Counted from the stretch's first letter, positions 24,956 to 34,799 are shown. The stretch is 64,000 bases of DNA from Streptococcus suis (GCF_024509555.1 NZ_JAMWEL010000014.1:1-64000), one strand, 5' to 3'. Notes: generated from the letters alone by a model not told the origin. Made by a program: numbers and translations.

Positions 24956-25774
24956 TTACGCCATACCGAATACGAAGTGACCGATAGCAGAAAGTCCAAC
25001 TGCAAGTGCGATGATAATCAAGATAGCTTTAGTAGAAGTCATACCTTTACGACCAAGGAGCCAGAATACAAAGCCTGTGAAGATAGCAGGTACCAAACGT
25101 GGGAAGATTGAGTTAAGCAAGTCTTGGATATCGATTGTTTTCTCACCAATTGCTGGAGCCCAAGATACTTCAAAGTTGATCATAGTCGCAATCAAAGCAC
25201 CCATCATGAAGACACCCATTACTGATGCAGCATCAACAAGGGCAGTCAACTTATCACGCATAGTTGTGATGAGTTTAGTACCTTCTTTGTAGGCAATTTC
25301 CAACTGTTTCCAACGGAAGATGTCATATGCTACTGCAACTGCTACCCAAAGGAAGATACCAATTGGGTTACCATCAGAAGCTAATGTTGCTGCAATAGTA
25401 CCCATGATTGCTGGAACCAATGAACCAAAGATTGAGTCACCAATCGGTGCAAATGGACCCATCAAACCAGTCTTGATACCGTTAACCGCATCTTTAGAAG
25501 CAACACCGTCGCTTTCTTCCAATGCCAAGTCAATACCTGTGATGATGGTATGGAAGAATGGTGAAGTATTGAAGAATTGCGTATGCAATTTCATCATTTC
25601 TTTCAATTCAGGTGTGCCATCTCCGTACATTTTACGAAGCTGTGGCAAGATCATGTAAAGGTAACCAGAACCCTGCATACGCTCGTAGTTCCAACCAAGC
25701 TGGTAGGTAAACAAGCTACGTTTGTTAATCTGATTAAAATCTTCTTTTGTTAGTTTGTAATTAGATTTCGTCAT
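24956..25774 (-). CDS. PTS mannose-family EIID component
   Basis: Membrane subunit that forms the sugar channel with EIIC. The 272-residue protein begins MTKSNYKLTKEDFNQINKRS, has the family block GLMGPFAPIGDSIFGSL near 118, and ends in hydrophobic segments. The start at 25774 overlaps the EIIC stop by 14 bp (GACGATGACG) and is preceded by GTGGGGAAA; the longer frame would add 12 unrelated residues inside EIIC. Same operon as the other PTS genes and bgaC. Confidence 0.92.
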   Translation of the reverse strand: MTKSNYKLTKEDFNQINKRSLFTYQLGWNYERMQGSGYLYMILPQLRKMYGDGTPELKEMMKLHTQFFNTSPFFHTIITGIDLALEESDGVASKDAVNGIKTGLMGPFAPIGDSIFGSLVPAIMGTIAATLASDGNPIGIFLWVAVAVAYDIFRWKQLEIAYKEGTKLITTMRDKLTALVDAASVMGVFMMGALIATMINFEVSWAPAIGEKTIDIQDLLNSIFPRLVPAIFTGFVFWLLGRKGMTSTKAILIIIALAVGLSAIGHFVFGMA

Positions 25775-26666
25775 CGTCAATTTCCCCACTTTCTGAATTT
25801 GATGGAGCAACCACTGCTACTTTTTGGCTATTGATGTAGTGCAATACTGAAAGGAATGCACCGATAATAGCGATACCAATCATAGACAAGCCTTTGAAGT
25901 TGTTTGTGAAGCTAAGCGCTGCATCTTCTGGAAGCAAGCCATTCAATGAGCCTACAATACCTGAAACTGCACCACCCAAAGCTGTTACGTTACCATAAAG
26001 AACTGTCAACATAGCTGTAAGGGCAAAACCTACTGCCAAGTAGTGAAGGTTGCGTTTAAGTGGAAGGTAGTGAAGCAAGATAGCGAAACCAAGACCTGGA
26101 AGCATACGTGCTGCAAGAGTCAAACCGTTAGCAATCCATTGATATTCTTGGATAGCAGTAACCATTGTGTTTACAAATTCACCACCGAATGCAAGTGCTA
26201 GGAAAACAGGAAGTGCACGAGATGCCGCCCATGGAATAGCACCAAGCAAGTAGTTGCGTTCAATAGCTGCATAGTCAAATTTTTCAACCGCAGCATCTAC
26301 ACGGTGTGCGAAGTAAGTAGTAGAGAAACGACCAGCAATATCTGTATAAACAAGAAGTGCTGCTACAGGTACTGCGATAGTTGATACGGCAAGTTCTGGA
26401 TCAATTCCTTGTGAAACTGAGAAAGCTGTCGCAAGAACCGCACCAGAAGTTGCGTCGATACGTGATGCACCACCGAAGGTACCTACACCGAGTACCATCA
26501 ATTGAAGTGCCGCTCCAATTGTCAAACCAGTTGCCATGTCACCCATGATCAAACCAGAGATGAACCCTGCGAAGACTGGTGAACCAGCTGACGATACAAT
26601 TGTCAACTCATCACAAATCTGATAAGCAGAGTAGAGCGTTAGAAGTAATATTTGCCACCATTGCAT
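25761..26666 (-). CDS. PTS mannose-family EIIC component
   Basis: Membrane permease subunit of a galactosamine/mannose-class PTS. The 301-residue protein has many hydrophobic segments and the family block LVLGVGTFGGASRIDATSG near 58. The last 15 residues are hydrophilic and acidic (SESGEIDDDEI). The sugar is inferred from the neighbouring exo-beta-galactosidase: galactose or a Gal-beta-1,3-linked disaccharide. Confidence 0.92.
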   Translation of the reverse strand: MQWWQILLLTLYSAYQICDELTIVSSAGSPVFAGFISGLIMGDMATGLTIGAALQLMVLGVGTFGGASRIDATSGAVLATAFSVSQGIDPELAVSTIAVPVAALLVYTDIAGRFSTTYFAHRVDAAVEKFDYAAIERNYLLGAIPWAASRALPVFLALAFGGEFVNTMVTAIQEYQWIANGLTLAARMLPGLGFAILLHYLPLKRNLHYLAVGFALTAMLTVLYGNVTALGGAVSGIVGSLNGLLPEDAALSFTNNFKGLSMIGIAIIGAFLSVLHYINSQKVAVVAPSNSESGEIDDDEI

Positions 26667-26708
26667 AATAGTGATCCTCCTTTAAAATTTTTCAAAAATA
26701 TCCGAAAA

Positions 26709-27194
26709 TTATCTAACTTTATCCAAGAGTGGCATAAAGTCTTTTGGTGTGTCACCTGGTACCATTTGAGCAATCAATTTCACTCCTTTAGCAACCAAGG
26801 CATCGAAATCTGCAATGTCCTTATCTACAACGTTGATAGAACGTGTTACAGAGCGAGTTTCTGGTGATTGAGACATATTACCTACGTTCAATTCTGCCAA
26901 TTCAACTCCATATTCAACCAAACGAAGGAAGTTTTCTGGGCGACGAGCAACAATCAAAAGACGTTGACTATCATACTTACCTTCTTTGATATTGTTAGCT
27001 GCTTTTTCGATTGGTAAAATAGATAATTTTACTCCCGGTGGGCAAGCTAATTTCAATCCTTGTTTTTCAATGTCGTTTTGAGCAACAGCATCGTCAATAA
27101 CCATGATACGACCGATATTTAATTTGGTAGTCCATAGGTTAGCAACTTGACCGTGGATCAAACGACCATCAATACGTGTAGCAATAATTGCCAT
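26709..27194 (-). CDS. PTS mannose-family EIIB component
   Basis: Cytoplasmic subunit that passes phosphate from EIIA to the incoming sugar. The 161-residue protein starts MAIIATRIDGRLIHGQVAN; His15 in RLIHGQV is the phosphorylated residue. The start at 27194 has AAAAGGAGAACG upstream and leaves a 13-bp gap after bgaC; the longer frame lies inside bgaC. It is the first PTS gene of the operon. Confidence 0.93.
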   Translation of the reverse strand: MAIIATRIDGRLIHGQVANLWTTKLNIGRIMVIDDAVAQNDIEKQGLKLACPPGVKLSILPIEKAANNIKEGKYDSQRLLIVARRPENFLRLVEYGVELAELNVGNMSQSPETRSVTRSINVVDKDIADFDALVAKGVKLIAQMVPGDTPKDFMPLLDKVR

Positions 27195-27207
27195 ACTCGT
27201 TCTCCTT

Positions 27208-28980
27208 TTATATTTCTTTATAGATGGGTTCTTGTGAAAAGGTAATGCTTTCTCTATATGTTCCTTCCGTCTCAAAGACGACTATTTCATTTTCTCCTTT
27301 CTTTAAGTATCCTTTTGGTATATAGAGATAAAGGATTGGTCCTTTTTCCCAAAAACGTCCGATATTAACATTATTTACAAATACAACACCCTTACCAAAC
27401 CCTGTCATATCAAGGTAGGTATCCGCCAATTCATCCAATTCAAATTGGTAGCGATAGAAGGCTGGTTGCCCCTCATTCCACTCTTGTGTGAAATCAAGAC
27501 CAGATATATCATTTAATGGCAATGGATAGGTTTCCCAATTACCGATAAAATGAAGGTCTGCCATAGCTCCTCTACCAATCCCTTTGGACTGAGTTGGTGC
27601 CGTTAATTTATGTCCATAATTGACACGACCCATGTTTTCAACCAAGATAGAAACTTCTGTTTGTCGGTTTTCAAGGTGTAATTCAATATCCTCACCTATC
27701 TCAGTTTGATACTGTGTCGTGACCAGTTTCCCATCAGCATAAACTTGAATCCTGTCTCGTGCATCCACAACCCTAAAGCGTTCTGCATCAATCTTATCTT
27801 TTTCAAGCTGAGTCCTATAATAGATATAGCCTGTTGATTGACCGTGGAACTCCATATTCTGCGGATAGAACGATTTATGGCAATCGCTTACATTTTCTAG
27901 TGTCGCAAATAGACTAACTTTTTCTTTCAAACTTACTGACGGAAAGGCTTTGGCTTCCTTAATCAGTGGTTCTGAATACTCCAGTTCAGGATATTTGTCT
28001 TTCATTAAGTTTTGCAAGGCATAGAATTTCTTGGTAGGATTACCAGCCTCATCTAGAATTGCATCGTAGTCATAAGATGTAACCTGCGGCAAATCGATTT
28101 GACCTCTAGCCGAGCAACCATTCATGAATCCAAAGTTGGTTCCACCATGGAACATATAAAGGTTAATTGATCCTAATTCTATGCAATCCATGACTGCTTG
28201 AGCTAGCTCATCTGGATCCCGTCGAATGACTTCATCACCCCAACGGTTAAACCAACCATCCCAGAATTCCATACACATGAGTGGCCATTTCTTATCATAC
28301 TCATCGAAGAAATCTTGCATCATGGCAAAGTTTTCCTTGGCTTTCGAACCAAAATTTCCTGTTACCAAGATATCATCCGCAATCATGCTGCCTGCTCTCA
28401 AGCAAGCTCTCCATGGTCCGTCTGAGGTAAATAGCGGAGCTGTCAGGCCATATTTACGCATCAATTCAGCAACTGCTCTTAGGTACTCTTTTTCTTCACC
28501 ATAGGAACCATACTCATTTTCAACCTGGAACATTAGTATGTTTCCATTTTGCGAGAGTTGGAGCTTGGCTAATTTAGGAAGAAGAGAAGCGTAATATTCA
28601 TCTAGGTGCTTCAAGTATACAGGATCACTCGAGCGTACTTGAAGCTCTTCCGTCATCAGCCAAGCGGGCAAACCACCCCACTCCCACTCTGCACAAATAT
28701 AGGGGGAAGGACGAACAATTGCATAAAGCCCTAGTTCCTGAGCAATTCCCAAGAATCGCTCGATATCTAGTATTCCTTCAAATGAAAACTCGCCTTTCTT
28801 AGGTTCATGCAAGTTCCAAGGAACATAGGTTTCAACTGTATTAAAACCTAAAGCTTTAAGGTTAAATAAAGAATGGTACCAATCATCAGGATGAACCCTA
28901 AAATAATGAATGGCTCCTGATAATATCTTAAAGGATTTACCATTTAAATAAAAGTCATCTTTTATCGTAAATTCATTCAT
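27208..28980 (-). CDS. bgaC: GH35 beta-galactosidase
   Basis: Releases terminal beta-galactose, in the pneumococcal homologue specifically from Gal-beta-1,3-GlcNAc. The 590-residue protein has the GH35 blocks SGAIHYFRVHPDDWYHSL (near 21), VRPSPYICAEWEWGGLPAWL (near 88), FQVENEYGSYG (near 150, acid/base Glu) and CMEFWDGWFNRWG (near 232, nucleophile Glu). There is no signal peptide, so it acts in the cytoplasm on imported sugar. The order bgaC-EIIB-EIIC-EIID-EIIA and the divergent GntR gene match the pneumococcal locus. Confidence 0.93.
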   Translation of the reverse strand: MNEFTIKDDFYLNGKSFKILSGAIHYFRVHPDDWYHSLFNLKALGFNTVETYVPWNLHEPKKGEFSFEGILDIERFLGIAQELGLYAIVRPSPYICAEWEWGGLPAWLMTEELQVRSSDPVYLKHLDEYYASLLPKLAKLQLSQNGNILMFQVENEYGSYGEEKEYLRAVAELMRKYGLTAPLFTSDGPWRACLRAGSMIADDILVTGNFGSKAKENFAMMQDFFDEYDKKWPLMCMEFWDGWFNRWGDEVIRRDPDELAQAVMDCIELGSINLYMFHGGTNFGFMNGCSARGQIDLPQVTSYDYDAILDEAGNPTKKFYALQNLMKDKYPELEYSEPLIKEAKAFPSVSLKEKVSLFATLENVSDCHKSFYPQNMEFHGQSTGYIYYRTQLEKDKIDAERFRVVDARDRIQVYADGKLVTTQYQTEIGEDIELHLENRQTEVSILVENMGRVNYGHKLTAPTQSKGIGRGAMADLHFIGNWETYPLPLNDISGLDFTQEWNEGQPAFYRYQFELDELADTYLDMTGFGKGVVFVNNVNIGRFWEKGPILYLYIPKGYLKKGENEIVVFETEGTYRESITFSQEPIYKEI

Positions 28981-28992
28981 ATTGGCTCCTTT

Positions 28993-29048
28993 TTCGTAAC
29001 CGTTTTCTTATCTGTTATTATATTAACATTTTCCAGTGGTTATGTCCA
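28993..29048 (-). promoter_or_regulatory. bgaC promoter with a candidate cre site
   Basis: Minus strand: TGGACA (29043-29048), 17-bp spacer, TAATAT (29020-29025). Downstream, 28993-29010 matches the CcpA site consensus WWTGNAARCGNWWWCAWW at all but two positions. Glucose repression by a roadblock at this site is inferred. The divergent regulator BgaR probably also binds in this 224-bp intergenic region. Confidence 0.5.
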
Positions 29049-29150
29049 GTCTTTTTTGAAAATTTTTTGTAATTTTTTTACAAATAGCCAAAATATCCCG
29101 TTCTAATGCGTTTTCATAACACATTTTTTTATATTTTTTAGCCAATTCCT

Positions 29151-29179
29151 TTGATTTATCAAGGATGATTTAGTATACT
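29151..29179 (+). promoter_or_regulatory. Promoter of the GntR regulator
   Basis: TTGATT (29151-29156), 17-bp spacer, TATACT (29174-29179), about 25 bp before the ATG at 29205, which has AAAGGAAG upstream. Confidence 0.6.
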
Positions 29180-29204
29180 AATAAGTAGAAAGGAAGTTAT
29201 AGTA

Positions 29205-29915
29205 ATGAAAGTACCAAAGTATCAACTCATACAAAATGATTTGCGCCAACAAATCATTTCTGGAAAATTTGAAAATGGCGACAAATTTTATACAGAATCA
29301 GAATTGACTAAACTTTACAACGTTAGCTCAATCACAGTTATCCGTGCTGTTAATGAGCTTGTAAAAGACGGCTACCTCATCCGTCAACAAGGTAAGGGGA
29401 CATTTGTATCACGTTCTCGCAAGGGACGCCTTGTTGAATTTTCAGATGTAGAAGTTGTATCATTAGAAAATGAAAAAGTTGATGTTCTATCATGTGAAAA
29501 AGGTAACGATGCGACAATCTTAGAAAAACTAAATCTTGATAAGAATGATTTCTATTACAAAATTGTTCGTGTCCGTTACGCGAATAATGAACCATATATT
29601 TTTCATAATTCCTATATTCCTCAGCGTTACATTCACATGCCTGATGCACCTTTAGAACATTTCCAATCGATCTACCAACGCTTCAAAATTGATTTCAACC
29701 TGCATCTCTTTGAAGAACCTTTTGTGGAAACAAATGAGATTGTCAGTCCAAGTCCTAGTGAGGTTGTAGCCGGTCTAAAATTGAAGGAAAACGAGCCTAC
29801 TGTGCTACAAATTAAAACAACCACCCATAGCGCTAGCGGTGAGGTCCTTGAGTACACTGAAACCTACAAACATTGGAAATATTATAAATTTGAAATAACA
29901 GCAAACCACAGATAA
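29205..29915 (+). CDS. bgaR: GntR/HutC-family transcriptional regulator
   Basis: A 236-residue regulator with an N-terminal winged helix (YQLIQNDLRQQIISGKF, FYTESELTKLYNVSSITVIRAVNELVKDG, RQQGKGTFV) and a C-terminal UTRA ligand-binding domain. It is divergent from bgaC with 224 bp between the starts, the standard layout for a local repressor of the galactoside operon, with a sugar phosphate as the probable inducer. The symbol follows the pneumococcal neighbour and is an inference from position. Confidence 0.85.
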   Translation: MKVPKYQLIQNDLRQQIISGKFENGDKFYTESELTKLYNVSSITVIRAVNELVKDGYLIRQQGKGTFVSRSRKGRLVEFSDVEVVSLENEKVDVLSCEKGNDATILEKLNLDKNDFYYKIVRVRYANNEPYIFHNSYIPQRYIHMPDAPLEHFQSIYQRFKIDFNLHLFEEPFVETNEIVSPSPSEVVAGLKLKENEPTVLQIKTTTHSASGEVLEYTETYKHWKYYKFEITANHR

Positions 29916-29930
29916 TCACATTTACAGATA

Positions 29931-29977
29931 AAAAGCAGTCGAGCATCCTCAAACAAGGTCTTCCTGACTGCTTTTTT
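29931..29977 (+). terminator. Terminator of the GntR regulator gene
   Basis: AAAAGCAGTC and GACTGCTTTT pair around a long loop and are followed by a T7 run on the plus strand. Confidence 0.75.
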
Positions 29978-30269
29978 ATTGTCGTAAAAAGGGGAATTCA
30001 CCGTCTATTGTCTACGTGATGATAAGCTATTATCTTCCAATACATACTTAATACCATTAGTCGAACAAATTAGCATTCAGACAAGGAACTATAAAAATAG
30101 GACTGCTTGAGTAAATTCAGGCATAAAAGCATCTAGTAGAGGTTTTCAAGTTTCAGTAAGATTATTGAAGCGACAATTTTTTTCTACTTTAACCCTAATG
30201 AACTCCAAAGTTACCCCGAACTTTGGAAGTAGCTTGACTTATTAATTCATTTTGACATAAAACCCATAC
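29978..30269. other. Intergenic region with a repeat copy and a hairpin
   Basis: No gene. It holds one copy (30061-30090) of a 30-bp direct repeat whose partner is at 31248-31277, and a perfect 8-bp hairpin CCAAAGTT/AACTTTGG (30205-30226) downstream of the GntR gene at 30270. The hairpin has no T-run on the minus strand. Confidence 0.45.
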
Positions 30270-30998
30270 CTACTTTGGTCCTTGGTGACTTACCTTGTAC
30301 CTAAATTGATCACCTCTAGCTATACTAAAGGTAAATTCAATCAGCCTATTTCTATCATTATAAGTCTTACGAATCAAATGAAGAACCGGGCTACTATTTG
30401 GTATCCTCAAAAGATTTGCTTCATTGTCCAAAGCAATACTAGCGTAAAATTCCTCTTCCGCAAGTCGGATCTGCTGACCATAGTCTTCAAAAAATATTTC
30501 ATACAGCGGCAATTCCTCCAATCGTTCCTTGCTCAACTGAGGAAAGATTTCTACTGGAACATAAGTTCTTTCTAACATCATTGGAATTCCGTCCGCTAGC
30601 CGCAATCGTTCTAATTCAAACACCTGGTTACCAAGTGAAATTTGTAACTGCTGGGCAATAAAATCCGTCACCAAGATTGTTGAAAACGACAGTATCTTTG
30701 TACTAGGAATTTTTCCAATCCTACGCATTTGTTCTGTAAAACTATACGCCTGTGATAAATCAACCGCACTATTTGAAATTTCAGACACATAGGTGCCTTT
30801 CCCGTGTTTTTTATAAACCAAGCCTCGTTTTTCTAACTCTTGCAAAGCTAAACGAACAGTTATGCGGCTAACCCCATAAACCTGCGTAAGTTCACGTTCA
30901 GAAAAAAGCTTCTCATTTGGCTCCATATTATCTCTAATCATAATTTCCAAAGTGTCTACCAACTGTAAGTAAAGTGGTTTATCATTTGTTTGGAGCAT
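30270..30998 (-). CDS. GntR/HutC-family transcriptional regulator (orphan)
   Basis: A 242-residue regulator: winged helix at residues 8-70 (LFSERELTQVYGVSRITVRLALQELEKRG and HGKGTYV), then a UTRA domain with FELERLRLADGIPMMLERTYVP near 127. It resembles the sugar-phosphate-sensing NagR/YvoA type. No metabolic gene is adjacent on either side, so its targets cannot be read from context. It is flanked by long non-coding stretches and by the two copies of a 30-bp direct repeat. An AAAGGAGGA stands before the ATG. Confidence 0.85.
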   Translation of the reverse strand: MLQTNDKPLYLQLVDTLEIMIRDNMEPNEKLFSERELTQVYGVSRITVRLALQELEKRGLVYKKHGKGTYVSEISNSAVDLSQAYSFTEQMRRIGKIPSTKILSFSTILVTDFIAQQLQISLGNQVFELERLRLADGIPMMLERTYVPVEIFPQLSKERLEELPLYEIFFEDYGQQIRLAEEEFYASIALDNEANLLRIPNSSPVLHLIRKTYNDRNRLIEFTFSIARGDQFRYKVSHQGPK

Positions 30999-31528
30999 CC
31001 CTGTGTCCTCCTTTCAAATAGTTCCTACTATTCCCATTTTACAACAAAAATAATATATTAACAATATGTTATCTATATCTATTTAAAATTTACTAACGTC
31101 TATATGAAAGACAGCCTCTTTGATTTACTTTTTCCAACTTCCTCCTTACCGTATTACCCCTTGGAATTCAGCCTTATAGAAACAAACTTAAAAGCATCCT
31201 ACAGGAACTGAAAGAATAGTATGCAGGTTTTAATCATAATATTATCGTCGAATAAATTAGCTTTCAGACAAGTAACTGAAGTGAAAGTTGTCAGCACAGC
31301 CTAGTAGCTGAACTGATTTGGAAATGAAACTTGTATAGCAAGTCACTTCTGTAGAGTACTGCAATCCAAAAGTGACGAATTCAAAGGTCAATAAATTAAA
31401 AAGAATGATAGATAGCCCTTAAAAACTATTTATCATTCTTTTTGTTGATGCAACTATTTCTTAATGATTGATAGGAGGAATATTGACTATTCCCTTTCTA
31501 TCTGCTTTTTCCAAAAGTAGCTCATTCT
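30999..31528. other. Intergenic region with a direct repeat and a terminator
   Basis: No credible gene in about 530 bp. It contains the second copy of the 30-bp direct repeat (31248-31277; 4 mismatches from 30061-30090) and a terminator hairpin AAAAGAATGATA/TATCATTCTTTT at about 31400-31442, which ends rlmCD transcription on the minus strand. The start of the region carries the 5' end of the orphan GntR transcript. Confidence 0.5.
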
Positions 31529-32884
31529 TCACAACCATTTGGACAACTTCACAACCGCCTCAGTTCGTGCAGTATGGGGAAACATATCAACGGATTGGAT
31601 GTATTCAACCTTATAGGCTTTTGTCAGCTCAACTAAATCTCTGGCTAGGGTCGAAACATTGCAGGATACATATACCATTTTAGCAGGCTTGTATTCCAAG
31701 ATGGTTTTGAGGAGTTTTTCATCTAAGCCAGTCCGAGGGGGGTCGACCACTAAGGCATCTGCACGGTAGCCTTCTTTGTACCACTTAGGAATAATCTCTT
31801 CTGCCTTCCCAGCTTCGTAGTGGGTATTGGTCAGCCCCATCCGTTTGGCGTTGGCCTTGGCATCCTCGATAGCTTCAGGTATGATATCCATCCCCCGAAC
31901 AGACTTAACCTTTCTGGCAAAGGCAAAGCCGATGGTTCCCACGCCGCAGTAGGCGTCGATTAGGTCCTCATTCCCTATTATATCTAGTGCCTTTACTGCC
32001 TCACCGTAGAGAACTTCCGTTTGTTGGGGATTTAGTTGGTAAAATGCCCGAGGTGATAGAGAGAATTCATAATCCAAAACAGCCTCTTCGATGGCCTGTT
32101 TACCCCAGAGAATCTCCGTTTTTTCTCCGTATATATCACTGGATTTCTGTCTATTCCAGTTTAATGCAACAGTGACAATGGTAGGAAATTGCTTGGTTAC
32201 TTCTTCAATTAGTTTGGTCAGATTAACCTGACAGGAGGTAACAAAAATAACCTGCACCTGACCAGATTGACGGGCCCTGCGGACCATAACCGTACGGATG
32301 CCCTGCTCCTTCCGCTCGTTGTAAATAGGGATACGGTGTTTCGTTAATAGTTCAGCAATCCTATTGATAATTTTCTGGGTTTCCTTGTCTTGGACATAGC
32401 AGTCTGTAATACCAATCAGGCGATGGGAATTTTCAGCATAGAGCCCAGCCTTGACTTGACCCTTGAATGAACGGGTTTGGAACTGTAATTTAGCCCGATA
32501 ATGAGTTGGCTGATCCATTCCAATGGTTGGGTGAATGGGGTAATCCTCATGGCCTGCTGGCTTAAATTTCTTCAAGGCTTGTTGGAGCAGGTCTTGCTTG
32601 AAGTCCAGTTGCTTGTCATAACGGAGGTGCATGATTTGACAGCCACCACAGGCTTGATAAATGTCGCAGCTTGGTTTAACACGGAATTTTGATTCCTTGT
32701 TAATTTTCAGTAGCCTTGCTTCCACAAAATTACGTTTAACAGAGGTTACTTGACAATAGATTTCTTCTCCCTTGAGGGCACCCGGAACAAAGACTAGCGT
32801 TTTTTGATAAAAGCCAATGCCTTCACCATTGATACCCATTCGCTTGATTTTCAAGGGAATTCGTTGGTTTACTTGTAAATTCAT
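31529..32884 (-). CDS. rlmCD: 23S rRNA (uracil-5-)-methyltransferase, RumA/RlmCD family
   Basis: Methylates C5 of uridines in 23S rRNA; in pneumococcus one enzyme (RlmCD) serves both U747 and U1939. The 451-residue protein has an N-terminal TRAM domain (about 1-60), iron-sulfur-type cysteines [15 protein letters not shown] near 73, SAM site [14 protein letters not shown] near 315, [14 protein letters not shown] near 385 and the catalytic Cys in [14 protein letters not shown] near 410. The ATG has no Shine-Dalgarno; a -10-like TAAAAT lies 6 bp upstream. It is divergent from recX with 37 bp between the starts. Confidence 0.92.
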   Translation of the reverse strand: MNLQVNQRIPLKIKRMGINGEGIGFYQKTLVFVPGALKGEEIYCQVTSVKRNFVEARLLKINKESKFRVKPSCDIYQACGGCQIMHLRYDKQLDFKQDLLQQALKKFKPAGHEDYPIHPTIGMDQPTHYRAKLQFQTRSFKGQVKAGLYAENSHRLIGITDCYVQDKETQKIINRIAELLTKHRIPIYNERKEQGIRTVMVRRARQSGQVQVIFVTSCQVNLTKLIEEVTKQFPTIVTVALNWNRQKSSDIYGEKTEILWGKQAIEEAVLDYEFSLSPRAFYQLNPQQTEVLYGEAVKALDIIGNEDLIDAYCGVGTIGFAFARKVKSVRGMDIIPEAIEDAKANAKRMGLTNTHYEAGKAEEIIPKWYKEGYRADALVVDPPRTGLDEKLLKTILEYKPAKMVYVSCNVSTLARDLVELTKAYKVEYIQSVDMFPHTARTEAVVKLSKWL

Positions 32885-32921
32885 ATTATTATTTTACCGA
32901 AAATTCCTGTATAATGAAAGA
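32885..32921. promoter_or_regulatory. Divergent rlmCD/recX promoter region
   Basis: Only 37 bp separates the two start codons. On the plus strand TATAAT (32910-32915) ends 6 bp before the recX ATG. On the minus strand TAAAAT ends 6 bp before the rlmCD ATG. Neither gene has a Shine-Dalgarno sequence. Both transcripts would therefore begin at or next to the start codon, that is, be leaderless. Confidence 0.55.
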
Positions 32922-33698
32922 ATGAGAATTACAAAAATTGAAAAGAAAAAACGACTCTATCTCTTAGAAGTTGATGGACAGGAAAACACCTATATTACAG
33001 AAGATACCATTGTTCGCTTCATGCTCAGTAAGGACAAGGACATCACAGAAGAGGAATTTGGAGCCATTCGGGATTTTGCCCAATTTTCCTATGGGAAAAA
33101 TTTAGCCCTGTATTTCATTTCCTTCAAACAGAGAACCAAAAAAGAGGTATTTGATTATCTGGAAAAATATGAGATTGCAGGAGCCACTGCTCTAAAAATA
33201 GTTGCTAATTTGGAAGAAGATAGGTGGATTGACGATAAAGCCTATGTAGAAACCTATATCCGTCAGAATGACTTGAATGGTGACAAGGGACCTGCTATGC
33301 TTCGTCAAAAATTGATGACGAAGGGAATTTCAAAATCAATAATTGAAGAGGGACTGGCTGAGGTTGATTTTTCAGAGTTGGCTGAAAGGGTTGCAGAAAA
33401 ATTATGTCGAAAATACCAAGCTAAATTGCCCCTTCGAGCCTTACAGGATAAGCTGGTTCAGGGCTTGATGACAAAGGGATTTTCCTATGAGCTTGCCAAA
33501 CAAAGCATTGCTCAATTAGACTTGACCTCTGATGAAGAGAATGAAGCAGATTTGATTGCCAAGGAGTTGGATAAGCAGTATCGGAAATACAACCGAAAAT
33601 ATGAGGGTTATGAGCTGAAACAACGTTTGACACAGGCTTTAGCCCGAAAGGGATTTGATTTTGATGCAATAAAAACAGCCCTTCGTGAATATCTCTGA
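32922..33698 (+). CDS. recX: Regulatory protein RecX
   Basis: RecX binds RecA filaments and limits recombination and SOS activity. The 258-residue length and all-helical three-repeat layout fit the streptococcal protein: it begins [17 protein letters not shown], and has [19 protein letters not shown] near 67 and [18 protein letters not shown] at the end. The start at 32922 is chosen over a longer frame that runs into rlmCD; it has no ribosome binding site and is 6 bp behind a perfect -10. Confidence 0.92.
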   Translation: MRITKIEKKKRLYLLEVDGQENTYITEDTIVRFMLSKDKDITEEEFGAIRDFAQFSYGKNLALYFISFKQRTKKEVFDYLEKYEIAGATALKIVANLEEDRWIDDKAYVETYIRQNDLNGDKGPAMLRQKLMTKGISKSIIEEGLAEVDFSELAERVAEKLCRKYQAKLPLRALQDKLVQGLMTKGFSYELAKQSIAQLDLTSDEENEADLIAKELDKQYRKYNRKYEGYELKQRLTQALARKGFDFDAIKTALREYL

Positions 33699-33730
33699 GA
33701 AAAATCTTCGCCTAGGTTGAAAAAATATGG

Positions 33731-33736
33731 TATAAT
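33731..33736 (+). promoter_or_regulatory. Extended -10 of the DUF402 gene
   Basis: TGGTATAAT with hexamer at 33731-33736, about 40 bp upstream of the GTG start. No good -35 is visible. Confidence 0.5.
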
Positions 33737-33775
33737 AGTCAAGATAAATTGTAATAGTAGAAAGTTGGTAACAAA

Positions 33776-34309
33776 GTGAAATTACCAAAGGAAGGCGACT
33801 TTATTACTATTCAAAGTTATAAACATGACGGTGAAATTCATCGCACTTGGCGTGACACCATGGTATTAAAAACAACGGAAAATGCTATTATTGGGGTCAA
33901 TAACCATACCTTAGTGACTGAAAATGATGGCAGACGTTGGGTAACGAGAGAGCCAGCAATTGTTTATTTTCATAAAAAATACTGGTTCAATATCATTGCA
34001 ATGATTCGTGAGAACGGTGTTTCATACTATTGTAACCTTGCTAGTCCTTATGTTCTAGACAACGAAGCTCTTAAGTACATCGACTACGACCTAGATGTCA
34101 AGGTCTTTGCTGATGGTGAAAAGAGGCTCTTGGATGTGGACGAATACGAGCGTCATCGCAAGGCTATGAAGTATTCAGATGATATTGATTTTATTTTGAA
34201 GGAAAATGTTAAGATTTTAGTTGATTGGATCAACAATCAACGTGGCCCCTTCTCTACAGCCTATGTCAATATCTGGTACAAACGCTATTTAGAACTGCGA
34301 AGTAGATAA
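33776..34309 (+). CDS. DUF402 nucleoside tri-/diphosphate phosphatase (Ntdp type)
   Basis: A 177-residue protein of the DUF402 family; staphylococcal and streptococcal members hydrolyse nucleoside tri- and diphosphates. It starts at GTG. Typical features are [18 protein letters not shown] at the start, [22 protein letters not shown] in the middle, and the acidic block [14 protein letters not shown] and [10 protein letters not shown] near 100-120 that binds metal. A tail of about 40 helical residues follows. It has its own promoter 40 bp upstream. Confidence 0.85.
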   Translation: MKLPKEGDFITIQSYKHDGEIHRTWRDTMVLKTTENAIIGVNNHTLVTENDGRRWVTREPAIVYFHKKYWFNIIAMIRENGVSYYCNLASPYVLDNEALKYIDYDLDVKVFADGEKRLLDVDEYERHRKAMKYSDDIDFILKENVKILVDWINNQRGPFSTAYVNIWYKRYLELRSR

Positions 34310-34320
34310 AGTTAGAAAAG

Positions 34321-34348
34321 AAAATCCTGTTTTACAGGTTTTTTTCTT
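34321..34348 (+). terminator. Short terminator behind the DUF402 gene
   Basis: AATCCTG...CAGGTTT hairpin followed by a T6 run, between the DUF402 stop and the DUF960 ribosome binding site (AAAGGAGGAA). Read-through into DUF960 is likely partial. Confidence 0.5.
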
Positions 34349-34365
34349 ACCATAAAGGAGGAAAG

Positions 34366-34683
34366 ATGGCTTTTAATCAAACAAATGGACGATATGCAAG
34401 TTTCGGAATAGTGACTTCTCTCCCTGGAGAAGTTATTGACAGTTTTTGGTATTTTATCGATAATTACTTGAAGGGGGTCATTCCCTTAAAAAATGTAATC
34501 CGCTTTTCAATCAAAAATAGGAAGGGAAAAATTACGCTGGTCTTTTCCCAAGAAGGCTATAAGAATGCCATTGCTTTGGATTTGAACAGTCGCTTCGATC
34601 CCTTTTATCCGTCAACCATTTTAGTGATGGATAAGCAAGGCAAGGAGACAATTACCCTACCAGATGAAGTAACACTTTTATAA
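34366..34683 (+). CDS. DUF960 family protein
   Basis: A 105-residue protein that matches the streptococcal/lactobacillal DUF960 family (PGEVIDSFWYFIDNYL and FSIKNRKGKITLVFSQEG), with no known role. AAAGGAGG lies 7 bp before the ATG. It follows the DUF402 gene after a weak terminator. No membrane segment or signal peptide. Confidence 0.75.
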   Translation: MAFNQTNGRYASFGIVTSLPGEVIDSFWYFIDNYLKGVIPLKNVIRFSIKNRKGKITLVFSQEGYKNAIALDLNSRFDPFYPSTILVMDKQGKETITLPDEVTLL

Positions 34684-34799
34684 TCAACTATTTTTGAAAC
34701 AAAATGAACACTTAGACTCCTTGTTACACATTTACATTTGCAGGTATGTAAGATACTATAGAATAAAAAGTAAGTCAGTTTGCTGTTACATTTTCATAT

